Below the pieces are notes generated by a model that was not told the DNA's origin, did no database searches, and saw nothing but the letters and a program-made list of their open reading frames with translations. DNA of 64,000 bases from Dyella thiooxydans. GTDB lineage: Bacteria > Pseudomonadota > Gammaproteobacteria > Xanthomonadales > Rhodanobacteraceae. How positions within the stretch are numbered: the stretch's first letter is position 1; each line of letters begins with the position of its first letter. Of the stretch, positions 1-8,142 are shown in pieces. The stretch lies in contig NZ_CP014841.1 of assembly GCF_001641285.1 (NCBI RefSeq), positions 434,001 to 498,000 of the forward strand. Direction: 5' to 3'. Position numbers and translations under genes: made by a program.

Positions 1-343
1 TCTCCCGCGCGGTTTCCACCAGGTTGATGAACACGTCTTCCGGGCGCAGCCCAGGTGCGGTGGCGAGCTTTTCCGCTACGCGGCGATAGAAAGCCTGCTT
101 CTGCGCCATCGTGCGGCTGTTGTTGCAGACGATCTGCACGATCACCAGGTCGTCGCTGCGCTCGATGCCGAGGTACTGCGGATCGCAGTCGAACTCCGCG
201 GGATCGTGCTGGTGGACCAGGATGAAACGGTCGTCCTCCGGCACGCCGAAGGTCTCGCGCATGGCTTCGTAGACGCCGTTGCGCAGGGCGGCGAGATGGG
301 CGGCGGGCTTGCCGCGACGCAGCGAGATGCGGACGAGGGGCAT
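1..343 (-). CDS. Tautomerase family protein (3' end off window)
   Basis: Only the N-terminal ~114 residues lie in the window; the gene runs off the left edge. The protein starts MPLVRISLRRGK, the short N-terminal Pro-2 segment typical of the 4-oxalocrotonate tautomerase/MIF superfamily, where Pro-1 of the mature protein is the catalytic base. Later segments resemble the larger tautomerase proteins with a repeated half. The start at 343 is preceded by AAGGAG with good spacing. It is the third gene of a minus-strand run with the DUF4865 and carboxymuconolactone-decarboxylase-like genes, a grouping that suggests a small oxidative or aromatic-compound detoxification operon. Substrate unknown. Confidence 0.85.
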   Translation of the reverse strand, partial: MPLVRISLRRGKPAAHLAALRNGVYEAMRETFGVPEDDRFILVHQHDPAEFDCDPQYLGIERSDDLVIVQIVCNNSRTMAQKQAFYRRVAEKLATAPGLRPEDVFINLVETARE

Positions 344-366
344 GGGGGTTCTCCTTCGAAGGGTGG

Positions 367-939
367 TCAGTGCGAAATCGCGGCCTGCGAGACGTGGCCG
401 ACGCGGTAGAGGCGGCATGCGTTGTCGGTGAGCCCGGCACGGAAGTCGGGCCACAGGCGGAAGCGCACCAGCGTCCAACTGGTGGGCTCGAAGGCGGTCA
501 CGGCGGCCAGGGCTCCTTCGGTCAAGGCCGCATGGGCCATGTCGCTCTCGCGCTCCCGCCAACGTTCCATCCATGCGTCCTCGGGGATGGGGACGATCTC
601 GCGGCTGGCGCAGACCGCCGTGGACAGGTCGCCTGACGACAGCGCCTGCCAGACCGACCACGCCTGAACGGTGGGGCGTCCGAAGTCCCGTGTCAGCGCG
701 GCAAAGCCGGCTCCGCCCAGGAAGGCGTTCATGCCTTCGCCGTCGTGCCACAGGTAGAAGGGGGCGTAGCGGTTGGTGCCGCCCGGCAGCACCGGGTCGT
801 CGGACATCGAGTAGAGCCAGGCCTTGAATCCGATGCCGGGAAAGCCATCGAGCAGGTGGCCCTTCTCGGCGATCCGGCGGCGGATGACCGTCATGTCGTA
901 GTCGGCGGGCAGGGTGATCTCGTACTGCATCGCGAGCAT
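367..939 (-). CDS. DUF4865 family protein
   Basis: This 190-residue soluble protein resembles the DUF4865 family. It has the early MQYEITLPADYDM segment, the GIGFKAWLYS and APFYLWHDGEGMNAFL blocks, and a Trp-rich middle. No catalytic motif is apparent and no function is established. The start at 939 has GAGGA seven bases upstream; an internal Met at residue 4 is an alternative. It lies 10 bases after the decarboxylase-like gene and 23 bases before the tautomerase gene, so the three are probably cotranscribed. DUF4865 genes are, as I recall, often found next to tautomerase genes and LysR regulators, as here. Confidence 0.8.
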   Translation of the reverse strand: MLAMQYEITLPADYDMTVIRRRIAEKGHLLDGFPGIGFKAWLYSMSDDPVLPGGTNRYAPFYLWHDGEGMNAFLGGAGFAALTRDFGRPTVQAWSVWQALSSGDLSTAVCASREIVPIPEDAWMERWRERESDMAHAALTEGALAAVTAFEPTSWTLVRFRLWPDFRAGLTDNACRLYRVGHVSQAAISH

Positions 940-949
940 GGCGGCGTCC

Positions 950-1270
950 TCAGTGGCTGTCGTCGAGCTGGCGCAGCACGGCGAGGGTGGACATGGCCAC
1001 CGGCCAACCGCCGTAGAAGGCCAGGTGGGTGGTCAGCTCGACCAGCTCTTCATCGGTGAGGCCGTTGTCGCGCGCGCGGCGCAGGTGGAACGGCAGCTGC
1101 TCCGTGCGGTTGAGTGCGATCAGCGCGGCGACCGTGGCGATGCTGCGTTCGCGCGGGGCGAGGCCGGGGCGTGCCCAGATATCGCCGAACAGCACCTCGT
1201 CGGTGAGCTCGGCCAGCTTGGGGGCGATGTCGCCGATGGCCTTGCGGGCGTGGTGGGGATCGTGCGGCAT
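950..1270 (-). CDS. Carboxymuconolactone decarboxylase family protein
   Basis: This 106-residue all-helical protein matches the AhpD/carboxymuconolactone decarboxylase fold. It shows the block PGLAPRERSIATVAALIAL, then EQLPFHLRRARDNGLTDEEL and the C-terminal HLAFYGGWPVAM segment. There is no CxxC pair, so it resembles the gamma-CMD branch rather than the AhpD peroxidase-reducing branch. The start at 1270 has GAGG seven bases upstream; a start six codons earlier lacks a ribosome site. It is the first gene of the minus-strand operon and is divergent from the LysR gene at 1379. A lactone or peroxide substrate is possible but not shown. Confidence 0.85.
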   Translation of the reverse strand: MPHDPHHARKAIGDIAPKLAELTDEVLFGDIWARPGLAPRERSIATVAALIALNRTEQLPFHLRRARDNGLTDEELVELTTHLAFYGGWPVAMSTLAVLRQLDDSH

Positions 1271-1288
1271 CGTGCGGCCTCGTCGCAT

Positions 1289-1378
1289 GTGGGTTGACGG
1301 GGCGTAACGTACCGCCGCAGGATAATCCCGGAAATCAGAATTTTTTGAACGTTATATCCATAAAAACGGGATGATCAG
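1289..1378. promoter_or_regulatory. Divergent promoter region, decarboxylase operon / LysR gene
   Basis: This gap of about 90 bases between two divergent genes is markedly more AT-rich than its surroundings around 1338-1368, which includes a run of six T and the segment TTGAACGTTATATCCATAAA. This is the arrangement in which a LysR regulator normally controls the divergent operon and itself. I could not fix a unique -10/-35 pair or a clean T-N11-A half-site. Confidence 0.45.
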
Positions 1379-2266
1379 ATGACCCGCGTCTCCTTCGATC
1401 CGGACGTCCTGCGCAGCTTCGTGCAGGGCGTGGAACTGGGCAGCTTCGCCAAGGCTGCGGAGCGGCTCAACCGGTCCACCTCGGCGGTCAGCGCGCAGCT
1501 GAAGCGGCTGGAGGAACAGGCGGGGCGACCGTTGCTCCGCAAGGCGGGGCGTGGGATGGCGCTCACCGAGACAGGCGAGGTGATGCTCGGCTATGCGCGG
1601 CGACTGCTGGAGCTCAACGACGAGGCGGCCGCCGCGGTGCGAGGGGTGGAGCTGGAAGGCCGAGTGCGGCTCGGCCTGCAGGAGGATTTCGGCGAGACCC
1701 TGCTGCCCGCGGTGCTGGGTCGCTTTGCGCGCGCTCACCCGAAGCTGCGCATCGAGGCGCGCATCGCGCGCAATGCCGAGCTGCTGCACGGGGTGAACCA
1801 CGGAAAGCTCGACCTGGTGCTGGCCTGGGAGGGCGAGGAGAGCAGCCCGCATGTCGAGCGCATGGCGCGGCTGCCGATGCGCTGGATCGGCTCTGCCGGC
1901 GCGCGCACCCCAAGGCTGCGCCGGCGCGGAGAGGCGCTGCCGCTGGTGGTGCTGGATGCACCCTGCCTGGTTCGGCGTGCCGCCATCGACGCCCTGGACC
2001 GCGCCGGCATCGCCTGGCGTATCGCGTTCACCAGCGCCAGCCTTGCCGGCACATGGGCGGCGGTCACGGCCGGGCTGGGGGTGAGCGTACGCACGCCGCT
2101 GGGCCTGCCGGCGGGCGTGCGCGCGCTGACCGCGAAGGATGCAGGCCTGCCCGCGTTGCCGACGCTGGGGTTGGCGCTGCATCGCGCCGAGGCCGAGCCG
2201 CCTGCGGCCGTGGCCCGGCTGGCGGAGATCCTGGTTGGCACGCTGTCGCCATCGCTGTCGGTCTGA
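1379..2266 (+). CDS. LysR family transcriptional regulator
   Basis: This 295-residue regulator has an N-terminal winged HTH: FDPDVLRSFVQGVELGSFAKAAE, then LNRSTSAVSAQLKRLEEQAGRPLL as the recognition helix. An effector-binding domain follows from about residue 90 (RVRLGLQEDFGETLLPAVLGRF). The length is typical. It is divergent from the decarboxylase/DUF4865/tautomerase operon and most likely controls it; that is inference from position. The start at 1379 has only a weak GGGAT upstream, but no earlier in-frame start exists before the AT-rich region. The effector cannot be read from the sequence. Confidence 0.9.
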   Translation: MTRVSFDPDVLRSFVQGVELGSFAKAAERLNRSTSAVSAQLKRLEEQAGRPLLRKAGRGMALTETGEVMLGYARRLLELNDEAAAAVRGVELEGRVRLGLQEDFGETLLPAVLGRFARAHPKLRIEARIARNAELLHGVNHGKLDLVLAWEGEESSPHVERMARLPMRWIGSAGARTPRLRRRGEALPLVVLDAPCLVRRAAIDALDRAGIAWRIAFTSASLAGTWAAVTAGLGVSVRTPLGLPAGVRALTAKDAGLPALPTLGLALHRAEAEPPAAVARLAEILVGTLSPSLSV

Positions 2267-2848
2267 GTTTCTGGACACCGAGGCAGCAGGACGCGATGGC
2301 GCGGTCACACTCCGGAATGCGATGGCCGGAGCAGCGGGGGATACCTGCGAGGCTTCGGCTGTGGCGCGAAAGTCGTCGTGACCCAGCGCGCGGCTGCTCG
2401 CGGTAAGTGCGCTGGCCGCCAGATCGACGTCTGACAACGGATCGCGCGGCGGTTGCCGGTAGGCGCTGCATGCGCGCCCCTGCGCCGTGGATGTCCCCGC
2501 GGTGTGTTACGGGGTGCAGCGCGAGTGACATCCCTCTCGTCTGACTGGCACGCTGGGCGGCGATTGAAGCGTGCCGACGGGTCCGCCTGCGGCTGGTGCG
2601 ATGCGAGGTGTAGACAGCCCGAGCAGGGCGCATCGTGGTTCGCGGACCTTCGCTGCGAAGCGTCCGGTCGCGGACGGTACGGCTGGTGGGGCGTGCCGCC
2701 CCCGTCCCGCGGACAGCGCAGGCGTTGCACGTCGTCCAGGTCACCCTTTGGCGATTCCGATAGTTGATTAACACCGGGGGATGTATGGTGGAGAAGTCAG
2801 CATCACCGTCAGGTGCCGGCCGTGATCCCGCATAGGGTGGAGGCATCG
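2267..2848. other. Gene-poor interval
   Basis: These 582 bases hold open frames on both strands, but all are Arg/Pro/Ala-rich and show no domain or credible ribosome site. I see no tRNA, repeat or strong hairpin. A promoter for the 2849 gene probably lies in its last 100 bases, where base composition becomes less GC-rich, but no convincing hexamers stand out. Confidence 0.5.
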
Positions 2849-3154
2849 ATGCTCCAAAACAGTTCTCTGGTCGACTGGTGCAACCTCACGGCGAGGCCTG
2901 TGCTCGAAGCGGCCGCTTCTGGCCAGCCGGTGTCTTTTTCCGCGCGGCAGGCCATTCGTCGCCTTGACGTCCTGCTGTCCGGCAACATGAGCGCTGCCGA
3001 TCCGGGTGAAGGTATCGATGCCAGCCAGTGGTGCCGCCTGTGCCGGGCCCTCGATGAGCATCCCGAAGCGTACGGAAGCTTTGTCGTCGCACTGAGCCAC
3101 GGCTCCGACGCCCTGAAGAAACTCGTGGACGCTCTTGCGCCGCGGACGTCGTAA
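2849..3154 (+). CDS. Hypothetical protein, 101 aa
   Basis: I do not recognise this protein. It is a small soluble, probably helical protein starting MLQNSSLVDWCNLTARP and ending KKLVDALAPRTS, with Cys residues near 11 and 66-69 (WCRLC) and no signal peptide or membrane segment. The start at 2849 is favoured by GGAGG five bases upstream; an in-frame ATG at 2813 has no such site. A GC-rich hairpin follows the stop by two bases, so it is probably monocistronic. The strong ribosome site and terminator argue that it is a real gene. Confidence 0.7.
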   Translation: MLQNSSLVDWCNLTARPVLEAAASGQPVSFSARQAIRRLDVLLSGNMSAADPGEGIDASQWCRLCRALDEHPEAYGSFVVALSHGSDALKKLVDALAPRTS

Positions 3155-3156
3155 CG

Positions 3157-3179
3157 CACATCCGGCGCGGCCGGGTGTG
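3157..3179 (+). terminator. Hairpin after the 2849 gene
   Basis: A 10-bp stem (CACATCCGGC / GCCGGGTGTG, with one G-U pair) and a 3-base loop begin two bases after the TAA stop. The following ATTCTTGTCC is only moderately T-rich, so it is a plausible but not canonical intrinsic terminator. Confidence 0.6.
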
Positions 3180-3187
3180 ATTCTTGT

Positions 3188-3209
3188 CCTCGAGCGTTCC
3201 TCTCGGGAT
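3188..3209 (+). promoter_or_regulatory. Shared leader element, copy 1
   Basis: A 22-base block beginning CCTCGAGCG and ending CTCGGGAT is identical to 13366-13387. In both places it lies 31-32 bases before the ATG of a related small protein, and weaker similarity continues from the block to the start codon. The block could fold into a small hairpin (CGAG pairing with CTCG). The role is unknown; a promoter, an RNA-level control element or a remnant of gene duplication are all possible. Confidence 0.6.
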
Positions 3210-3241
3210 TGCCTTTCCACCTTTCCGACCGGGGCGCCACC

Positions 3242-3445
3242 ATGAAGTCACCGTTGAAACCGCTGTCACTGACCGACATCCACGACATCTACGGAAGTTC
3301 GCCGACGAAGCAGGGCGAACCAGCCAGGTCTACGCTGGCAAGCTACAAGCGATCGGAGCATTTCAAGCGGGACGCCGGGCATCCGGGGATGCAGCCGGCA
3401 AAGCCGGACCCCATGGGCAAGTTGTCGAGGTTCGGCAAGCGCTGA
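3242..3445 (+). CDS. Small basic protein, paralogue of 13419 gene
   Basis: This 67-residue protein begins MKSPLKPLSLTDIHDIYGSS and ends with a conserved HFKRD.GHPGMQP.KPDP.GK block and a basic KR tail. The protein at 13419 matches it along the whole length, with variation mainly in the middle linker. It is probably soluble and partly disordered, with no Cys and no signal peptide. The start at 3242 is chosen because both copies share MKSP and the 5' leader. No classical Shine-Dalgarno is obvious (GGGG lies about 7 bases upstream). Function unknown; conservation between copies shows it is translated. Confidence 0.8.
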   Translation: MKSPLKPLSLTDIHDIYGSSPTKQGEPARSTLASYKRSEHFKRDAGHPGMQPAKPDPMGKLSRFGKR

Positions 3446-3786
3446 TTCCGGCAGGCATCCCACCGGCTCGTGTGCCGGGCGCGCCTCCATCGGTGCGTCC
3501 GGCTCCCGCTTCGGGCGGGCCGGTATCGGTGCACAGTCTGGCGCAGGGTGTCGGAACAGCCCCGTAGCGAGGACCGCATGCCTGGGCGCGCGGTCCGGAG
3601 GAGGGTGTGCGTGCAATGCCCCGCGACGGCGAAGGCCACGGCCATCGGGGTCGCCCGGAGGGTGTACGATGCATGCCCGCAACCTGCATCTTCCCGCGCG
3701 TTCCGCCCGGCCGCTCCGCGCCCGCACGCCACGCTTCTTTTTCATGTGTGGCCCGCGGCCTGCGGGATGACGCTCCCGGAGAGTCG
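3446..3786. other. Interval without a supported gene
   Basis: These 341 bases separate the small basic protein gene from the methyltransferase. Open frames here are compositionally skewed. The frame of the downstream methyltransferase extends upstream through it, but that extension has no protein-like character. I see no repeat or hairpin worth recording. Confidence 0.5.
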
Positions 3787-4437
3787 ATGCCAGGTTATTC
3801 CACCCGCAGCGAAAAGGTGTATGTCGGAGGACTCACCTACCGGCTGCGTGTACTCAGCGACAAACAACAGTTCACGGACCCCGATGGCCACGCCCGGCGA
3901 CTGGGCATCTCCCCCGCGCAGTGGAGCCTGTTCGGCCAGATCTGGCCGTCCGGACGTCTGCTTGCCCAGGCCATGCTGCGGGAGGACATCGCTGGCCGGC
4001 GGATTCTCGAGCTCGGCTGCGGTATCGGATTGGCCAGCCTGGTGCTGCAGCGGCGTGGCGCCAATGTCGTGGCTTCGGACATGCACCCTTTGACCGAGTC
4101 GTTTCTTGCCTACAACGCGGCACTGAATGCGCTGCCTGTCGTGCGCTATCGCGCGCTGCGCTGGGACGTGCCGACGCCGTCGCTTGGCCATTTCGACCTG
4201 ATCATCGCCAGCGACGTGCTGTACGAGCGCGACCAGGCATGGCTGCTGGCCGGGGTGGTGGAACGGCATGCCGATCGAAAGGCGGAAGTGCTGGTGACCG
4301 ATCCCGGAAGTGGGCACTGCGCGGACTTCAACCGCATGCTGGCAGCACAGGGCTTCGCCCTGGACGAAGTGCGTTGCCCGATGGACGACAACGATGTTCC
4401 TCCCTACCGCGGTCGCCTGCTCCGATACCAACGCTAG
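3787..4437 (+). CDS. Class I SAM-dependent methyltransferase
   Basis: This 216-residue enzyme has the SAM-binding motif I as ILELGCGIGLASL at about residues 75-87, motif post-I VVASDMHP, and a later DLIIASDVLYE block. That layout fits the Methyltransf_16/METTL21-like (protein lysine methyltransferase) branch. E/D residues at the ends of strands 2 and 4 are in place. The start at 3787 has GGAG six bases upstream; longer frames upstream are GC-skewed noise. The methyl acceptor is not identifiable from sequence. It is followed 88 bases later by a tiny TTG-start gene. Confidence 0.85.
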   Translation: MPGYSTRSEKVYVGGLTYRLRVLSDKQQFTDPDGHARRLGISPAQWSLFGQIWPSGRLLAQAMLREDIAGRRILELGCGIGLASLVLQRRGANVVASDMHPLTESFLAYNAALNALPVVRYRALRWDVPTPSLGHFDLIIASDVLYERDQAWLLAGVVERHADRKAEVLVTDPGSGHCADFNRMLAAQGFALDEVRCPMDDNDVPPYRGRLLRYQR

Positions 4438-4525
4438 CCCGTCGCCACGCACGACCGCGCAAGCGCACCGTTGCATCGAGATCGCTCTCTTTTTTCTCCC
4501 TCCCAAGACCCAAAGGACCAGCACA

Positions 4526-4669
4526 TTGGCCAAGATCAACTATGCGTTCGAAAAGCGTCAGCGCGAAATCGCCAAGAAGAAACAGAAGGACCAGAAGCAA
4601 TCGAAGAAGCAATCCGGGCGCGAGGGCGACAAGTCCGTCGACCAGCCCGGGAAGACCATGCGGGGTTAG
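4526..4669 (+). CDS. Tiny Lys/Gln-rich protein (TTG start)
   Basis: This 47-residue, highly basic protein reads (M)AKINYAFEKRQREIAKKK and then a run rich in K, Q and E, ending PGKTMRG. It has no ATG. TTG at 4526 is preceded by AAGGA with an 8-base spacer, which fixes the start. I recall very similar short KINYxFEKRQ proteins annotated as hypothetical across Xanthomonadaceae, which supports it as real. It is predicted to be a single charged helix; a nucleic-acid or ribosome contact is possible but not shown. A pyrimidine-rich stretch (4486-4503) precedes it. Confidence 0.75.
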   Translation: MAKINYAFEKRQREIAKKKQKDQKQSKKQSGREGDKSVDQPGKTMRG

Positions 4670-5564
4670 TCGAGCCCGGCCATCGGACGGTGGTCCGAAA
4701 AGCGGCCTTCGCCGGGTTGGACCACCTCTGCCGGAACGTGTCCGAAGGATCGGGATGTGGCTTGCGGCGTGTCGGTGGCGCTTTCCTGGAGAGCATGGCC
4801 TGGCCTGCCCCGGTTGCCACGTCCGACGTTGCAGTCTGGCCGCTTATCCAGGGCAATGCACCCTGTCCAGTGATTTCGTCTGGTCGCGTCGACATCCAGG
4901 GCGAGCGCGACTGAGTGCCGGAAGCGGACCGCAGAGCGGGCCGGGCGGGTCAATCAGGGTGAGATCGCGACAAGCCCGCCAGACTGCCCGGCGCAAGGGG
5001 AGAGCCAAGTGCGAAGACCTGCTCGCCGTCCTGGCCGCGATTTTCGGTGAGGCTGGGAAGTGGCCCGGGCTGCTCAACCTCGCGATAGCCGTCTTCTCAC
5101 TTTGGCCGCCGGCGTAGGGGCGGGACGTCGTCGCTGTTGCCCGGTCACTGTGTCGCCCCTCGATCCTTTCCCCAAGCACCGACCGGGGGCACCGAACGAA
5201 TGAAGTGCCTTTGGCCAGGCGGAACGCAGCGACGGCACCCGCCTGTCTCGCTGGAGCACGGGATGGTCACGCCCCGGGCATCGACCACGAATGCCTCCAC
5301 AGACGGGAAGCCGGCGCAGGCCTGCCATGCTGTGGCAGGGGACGTGGCACGGGCCGGTGGTCCTTTTCGGCTGTTGGCTGCGCGCGGTCGAGGGGGCGGC
5401 CGTCTGGTGGTCGCGCTGCGGCTTGAGTAGGATCGCGCGGCCGTCAGGGGAAATCGGGACGGTATCGTTCTCGCCCGGCGGGCCTTGCATGGAGGCAGCG
5501 TGCTCATTGCGCTCTCGAACCATGATTCCCGGTGGGTGGGATGCATCCACACAGGGGGAAATTC
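4670..5564. other. Long interval without a supported gene
   Basis: These 895 bases contain several overlapping open frames on both strands, none with a start site, domain or signal peptide I can defend. A hydrophobic stretch encoded near 5007-5117 (plus strand) looks protein-like but lacks a start codon in frame; it may be a decayed small membrane gene. Promoter elements for the lipoprotein gene presumably lie in the last 100 bases. Confidence 0.5.
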
Positions 5565-6002
5565 ATGTTTCGCAAATTGATCGCTTTTGGCGTGATGTCG
5601 ATGGCTCTGATGATGGGCGGCTGCGCCAGTGTGCCCATGGCCAGTACCTCGGCCGATGCTCAGGCCAAGACGTTTACGCCGTCGCCCGACAACGCAGTCC
5701 TCTACATCTACCGCAACGAGACCATGGGGGCAGCCATCAAGATGCCGCTGCTGGTTGACGGCGTGAGCGTGGGCGATACCGCCGCCCACACTTACGTCCG
5801 CAAGGAGCTGCCGCCCGGTCAGCACACCATCACGTCGAAGACCGAAAAGGACGCCACGCTGACCATCGACATGCTTGCGGGCAAGATCTACTACGTGTGG
5901 CAGGAAGTGAAGATGGGCATGTTTTCTGCCCGCTCGGCCCTGCATCAGGTGGACGCCCAGCAGGGGCAGAAGGGCGTGGACGAGTCCAAGCTGATCAATT
6001 GA
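5565..6002 (+). CDS. Lipoprotein with DUF2846-like domain
   Basis: This 145-residue protein has a lipoprotein signal peptide: MFRKLIAFGVMSMALMMGGC, with the acylated Cys at residue 20. The mature part contains PSPDNAVLYIYRNE, VDGVSVGD and LPPGQHTI blocks typical of DUF2846/PEGA-like beta domains found in Gram-negative lipoproteins. The start at 5565 has GGGGGAAA just upstream; an ATG 33 bases earlier would spoil the signal peptide. A strong terminator follows, so it is probably transcribed alone. It likely sits at the inner or outer membrane facing the periplasm. Confidence 0.85.
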   Translation: MFRKLIAFGVMSMALMMGGCASVPMASTSADAQAKTFTPSPDNAVLYIYRNETMGAAIKMPLLVDGVSVGDTAAHTYVRKELPPGQHTITSKTEKDATLTIDMLAGKIYYVWQEVKMGMFSARSALHQVDAQQGQKGVDESKLIN

Positions 6003-6022
6003 TAGCGCCCGCTGGACGAGGG

Positions 6023-6050
6023 AAGGGCGGCCTGGCCGCCCTTTCTTTTT
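6023..6050 (+). terminator. Intrinsic terminator after lipoprotein gene
   Basis: A perfect hairpin (AAGGGCGGCC ... GGCCGCCCTT with a very short loop) is followed by TCTTTTT. It ends the plus-strand lipoprotein gene and lies between it and the convergent VOC gene. Confidence 0.9.
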
Positions 6051-6155
6051 GCCGCCATGGCATCTGCAACCGATCGCTCCAATGGACGGCGAGTGCAGCG
6101 GGCGAAGTGCCCGGCGTGGCTGTCGTCGTTGCCTGCGGATGCGATGGCGCAGGCA

Positions 6156-6635
6156 TCACCCTCGCCGCGCCGCCTCGATCGCCGCGATGTCGATCTTGCC
6201 CATCGTCATCATCGCCTCGAACGCGCGTCTGGCCGCGGCGGGGTCGGGGTCGGCGATCGCTTCGGTGAGGGCGCGCGGGGTGATCTGCCACGACAGGCCC
6301 CACTTGTCCTTGCACCAGCCACAGGCGCTGGGCTGGCCGCCGTGGTCGATGATCGCGTTCCACAGGCGGTCGGTTTCGGCCTGGTCGTCGGTCGCCACCT
6401 GGAACGAGAACGCTTCGCTGTGGCGGAAGGCCGGGCCGCCATTCAGGCCCAGGCATGGAATGCCCATCACCGTGAACTCCACCGTCAACACGTCGCCCTG
6501 CTTGCCGGCCGGGTAGTCGCCCGGCGCGCGGTGTACGGCGTGCACCGCGCTGTCCGGGAAGGTCGCGGCATAGAAGGTCGCCGCTTCCAGTGCGGTGCCG
6601 TCGTACCAGAGGCAGATGGTGTTCTTGCTTTGCAT
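6156..6635 (-). CDS. VOC family protein (PhnB-like)
   Basis: This 159-residue protein starts MQSKNTICLWYDGTALEAA and contains FYAATFPDSAV, LTVEFTVMGIPCLGLNGG and FSFQVATDDQAETDRLW. These are the pattern of the glyoxalase/bleomycin-resistance superfamily branch annotated as PhnB-like or 3-demethylubiquinone-9 3-methyltransferase-like. The C-terminal CGWCKDKWGLSWQITP block is also typical. AGGAGA lies six bases before the ATG at 6635. The methyltransferase name attached to this family is probably wrong for the activity; the substrate is unknown. It is a single gene with no evident operon partner. Confidence 0.85.
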   Translation of the reverse strand: MQSKNTICLWYDGTALEAATFYAATFPDSAVHAVHRAPGDYPAGKQGDVLTVEFTVMGIPCLGLNGGPAFRHSEAFSFQVATDDQAETDRLWNAIIDHGGQPSACGWCKDKWGLSWQITPRALTEAIADPDPAAARRAFEAMMTMGKIDIAAIEAARRG

Positions 6636-6963
6636 GGGCGTTCTCCTGATCGAATGGGACGAGAAACGTCTTCCTCTTCCCGACGAGTGACGCTTCGGCG
6701 GATCGACACGGTCTCCGGATTTCCTGCCAGGCGTGGGGCAACTGGCGGGCCTCCACCCCGGGCCCGGCTCCGGTCCTGTGCCTGCCCGCAGGCTGCCACA
6801 TCCGGTCTCCGGCCCGCCGTATCCCGGACCCGCCCGCTGCCGCGCTCCGCGGCCTACTGAGCGCGAGCCGACGGCAGGCATGCGTCCAGCGACTCCGGCA
6901 CAGGATGCACGTCGGGCCCGCAGGCGAATCGATTCGACCGACATGACACAGGGAGGGAATGAG
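6636..6963. other. Intergenic region between VOC and SPFH genes
   Basis: This 328-base gap separates two divergent genes, so it must carry at least two promoters. I cannot point to convincing hexamers, and no repeat or hairpin stands out. Confidence 0.4.
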
Positions 6964-8142
6964 ATGGCGGACCATTCGAACAGGTTCAGGGGCGCGGCAG
7001 CGCGCGTACTCAATCGCAAGGTGCTGGTATTGGCCCCGATCGCGCTGGGCGGATACGAGCTGTACCGGCATCCGCCGATCGAGACCATCGGGCCGCAGCA
7101 GGTCGGCATCCGTCTCAATGCATGGACCGGCTCGGTGACCGAGGTGGGCGAGGGCGTGTGCCTGATGATCCCGGGCATCCACAGCCTGCGCACCTTCCCG
7201 CTGCAGGACCAGATCTATCGTCCCGAGCGCAGCGCCAAGGCGAATGGTTCGGCACCGTTCCAGTCCTCGGAGGGACTGTCGATCGGGGTCGAACTCGCGA
7301 TCCGCTACGCGGTGGATCCGGCCACGCTGCCGAAGGTGGCGAAGTCCCTGCCGGACCACATCGGCCACGACTTGGTCGAGCCGCTTGTGCAGGGGGTGAT
7401 CTACAAGGTGTTCACGCGCTACACCGTGCGCGAGATCTTCTCGACCAAGCGGCAGGAGATCCAGGGCGTGATCGAGAGCGAGCTCAAGCCGATGCTGGCG
7501 GCCGACGGCATCGTCCTGCGCAACGTGATGATGGGCAACGTCGACCTGCCGCCCGATTACCGCGACGGCATGAACAAGGTGCTGGCCACCGAACTGGAAA
7601 CCGAGCAGATGCAGTACACGCTGCAGCTGAAGGCCAAGCAGGTACAGGAGTCCAGGCTTCAGGCCGAGGCCGAGAAGGCACAGCGGGAGACCGCCGCGGA
7701 GGCGGCGGCCGACGAGCAGGTGATCGCGGCCAAGGGACAGGAGGAGGCGATGAAGCACGTGCTGCCGTTCAAGCGCAAGCAGATCGAGCAGCGCGAGCTG
7801 GAGGCCGAGGCGGAGAGCGCCGCGCGGATCCGCGCCGCCAAGGGCGAAGCCGAGGCGCGACGGATCGAGGCGGCCGGCGAAGCCGATTCGCGGCGCAAGC
7901 TCGCCGACGCCGATGCCTACCGCCTGGAGCAGATCGGCAAGGTCAACAGCGAGCAGCTCGAGCGCGACGGCAGCCTGATCGACAAGCACCCGCTGCTGAT
8001 CCAGAAGACCCTGGCCGACAAGCTGTCGGACAAGATCTCGGTGATCATCGCGCCGCCCCCGGCTACCGGTGGGTTCATCGGCCAGGCGCTGATCGACGGC
8101 GCTCCGCGCAAGGCCGGTGCGGCGGCGGGCAACGCGCCATGA
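6964..8142 (+). CDS. SPFH/band 7 domain protein
   Basis: This 392-residue protein has a short hydrophobic N-terminal segment (VLVLAPIALGGYELY) and then a prohibitin-like SPFH domain (IGPQQVGIRLNAWTGSV ... VRYTVREIFSTKRQEIQ). A long charged coiled coil follows (roughly residues 210-340, rich in Q, E, A and K), ending with a short C-terminal tail. Such proteins form membrane-anchored oligomeric rings or lipid-microdomain scaffolds. GGAGG precedes the ATG at 6964. Its stop overlaps the start of the next gene (ATGA), so the secreted protein at 8139 is translationally coupled and may be a functional partner. Confidence 0.88.
   Translation: MADHSNRFRGAAARVLNRKVLVLAPIALGGYELYRHPPIETIGPQQVGIRLNAWTGSVTEVGEGVCLMIPGIHSLRTFPLQDQIYRPERSAKANGSAPFQSSEGLSIGVELAIRYAVDPATLPKVAKSLPDHIGHDLVEPLVQGVIYKVFTRYTVREIFSTKRQEIQGVIESELKPMLAADGIVLRNVMMGNVDLPPDYRDGMNKVLATELETEQMQYTLQLKAKQVQESRLQAEAEKAQRETAAEAAADEQVIAAKGQEEAMKHVLPFKRKQIEQRELEAEAESAARIRAAKGEAEARRIEAAGEADSRRKLADADAYRLEQIGKVNSEQLERDGSLIDKHPLLIQKTLADKLSDKISVIIAPPPATGGFIGQALIDGAPRKAGAAAGNAP

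Noticed and set aside
5007-5117. Hydrophobic stretch resembling a small membrane protein of the YqaE/Pmp3 type
   Set aside because: There is no start codon in the frame and no ribosome site, so at most a decayed fragment; similarity is too weak to record.
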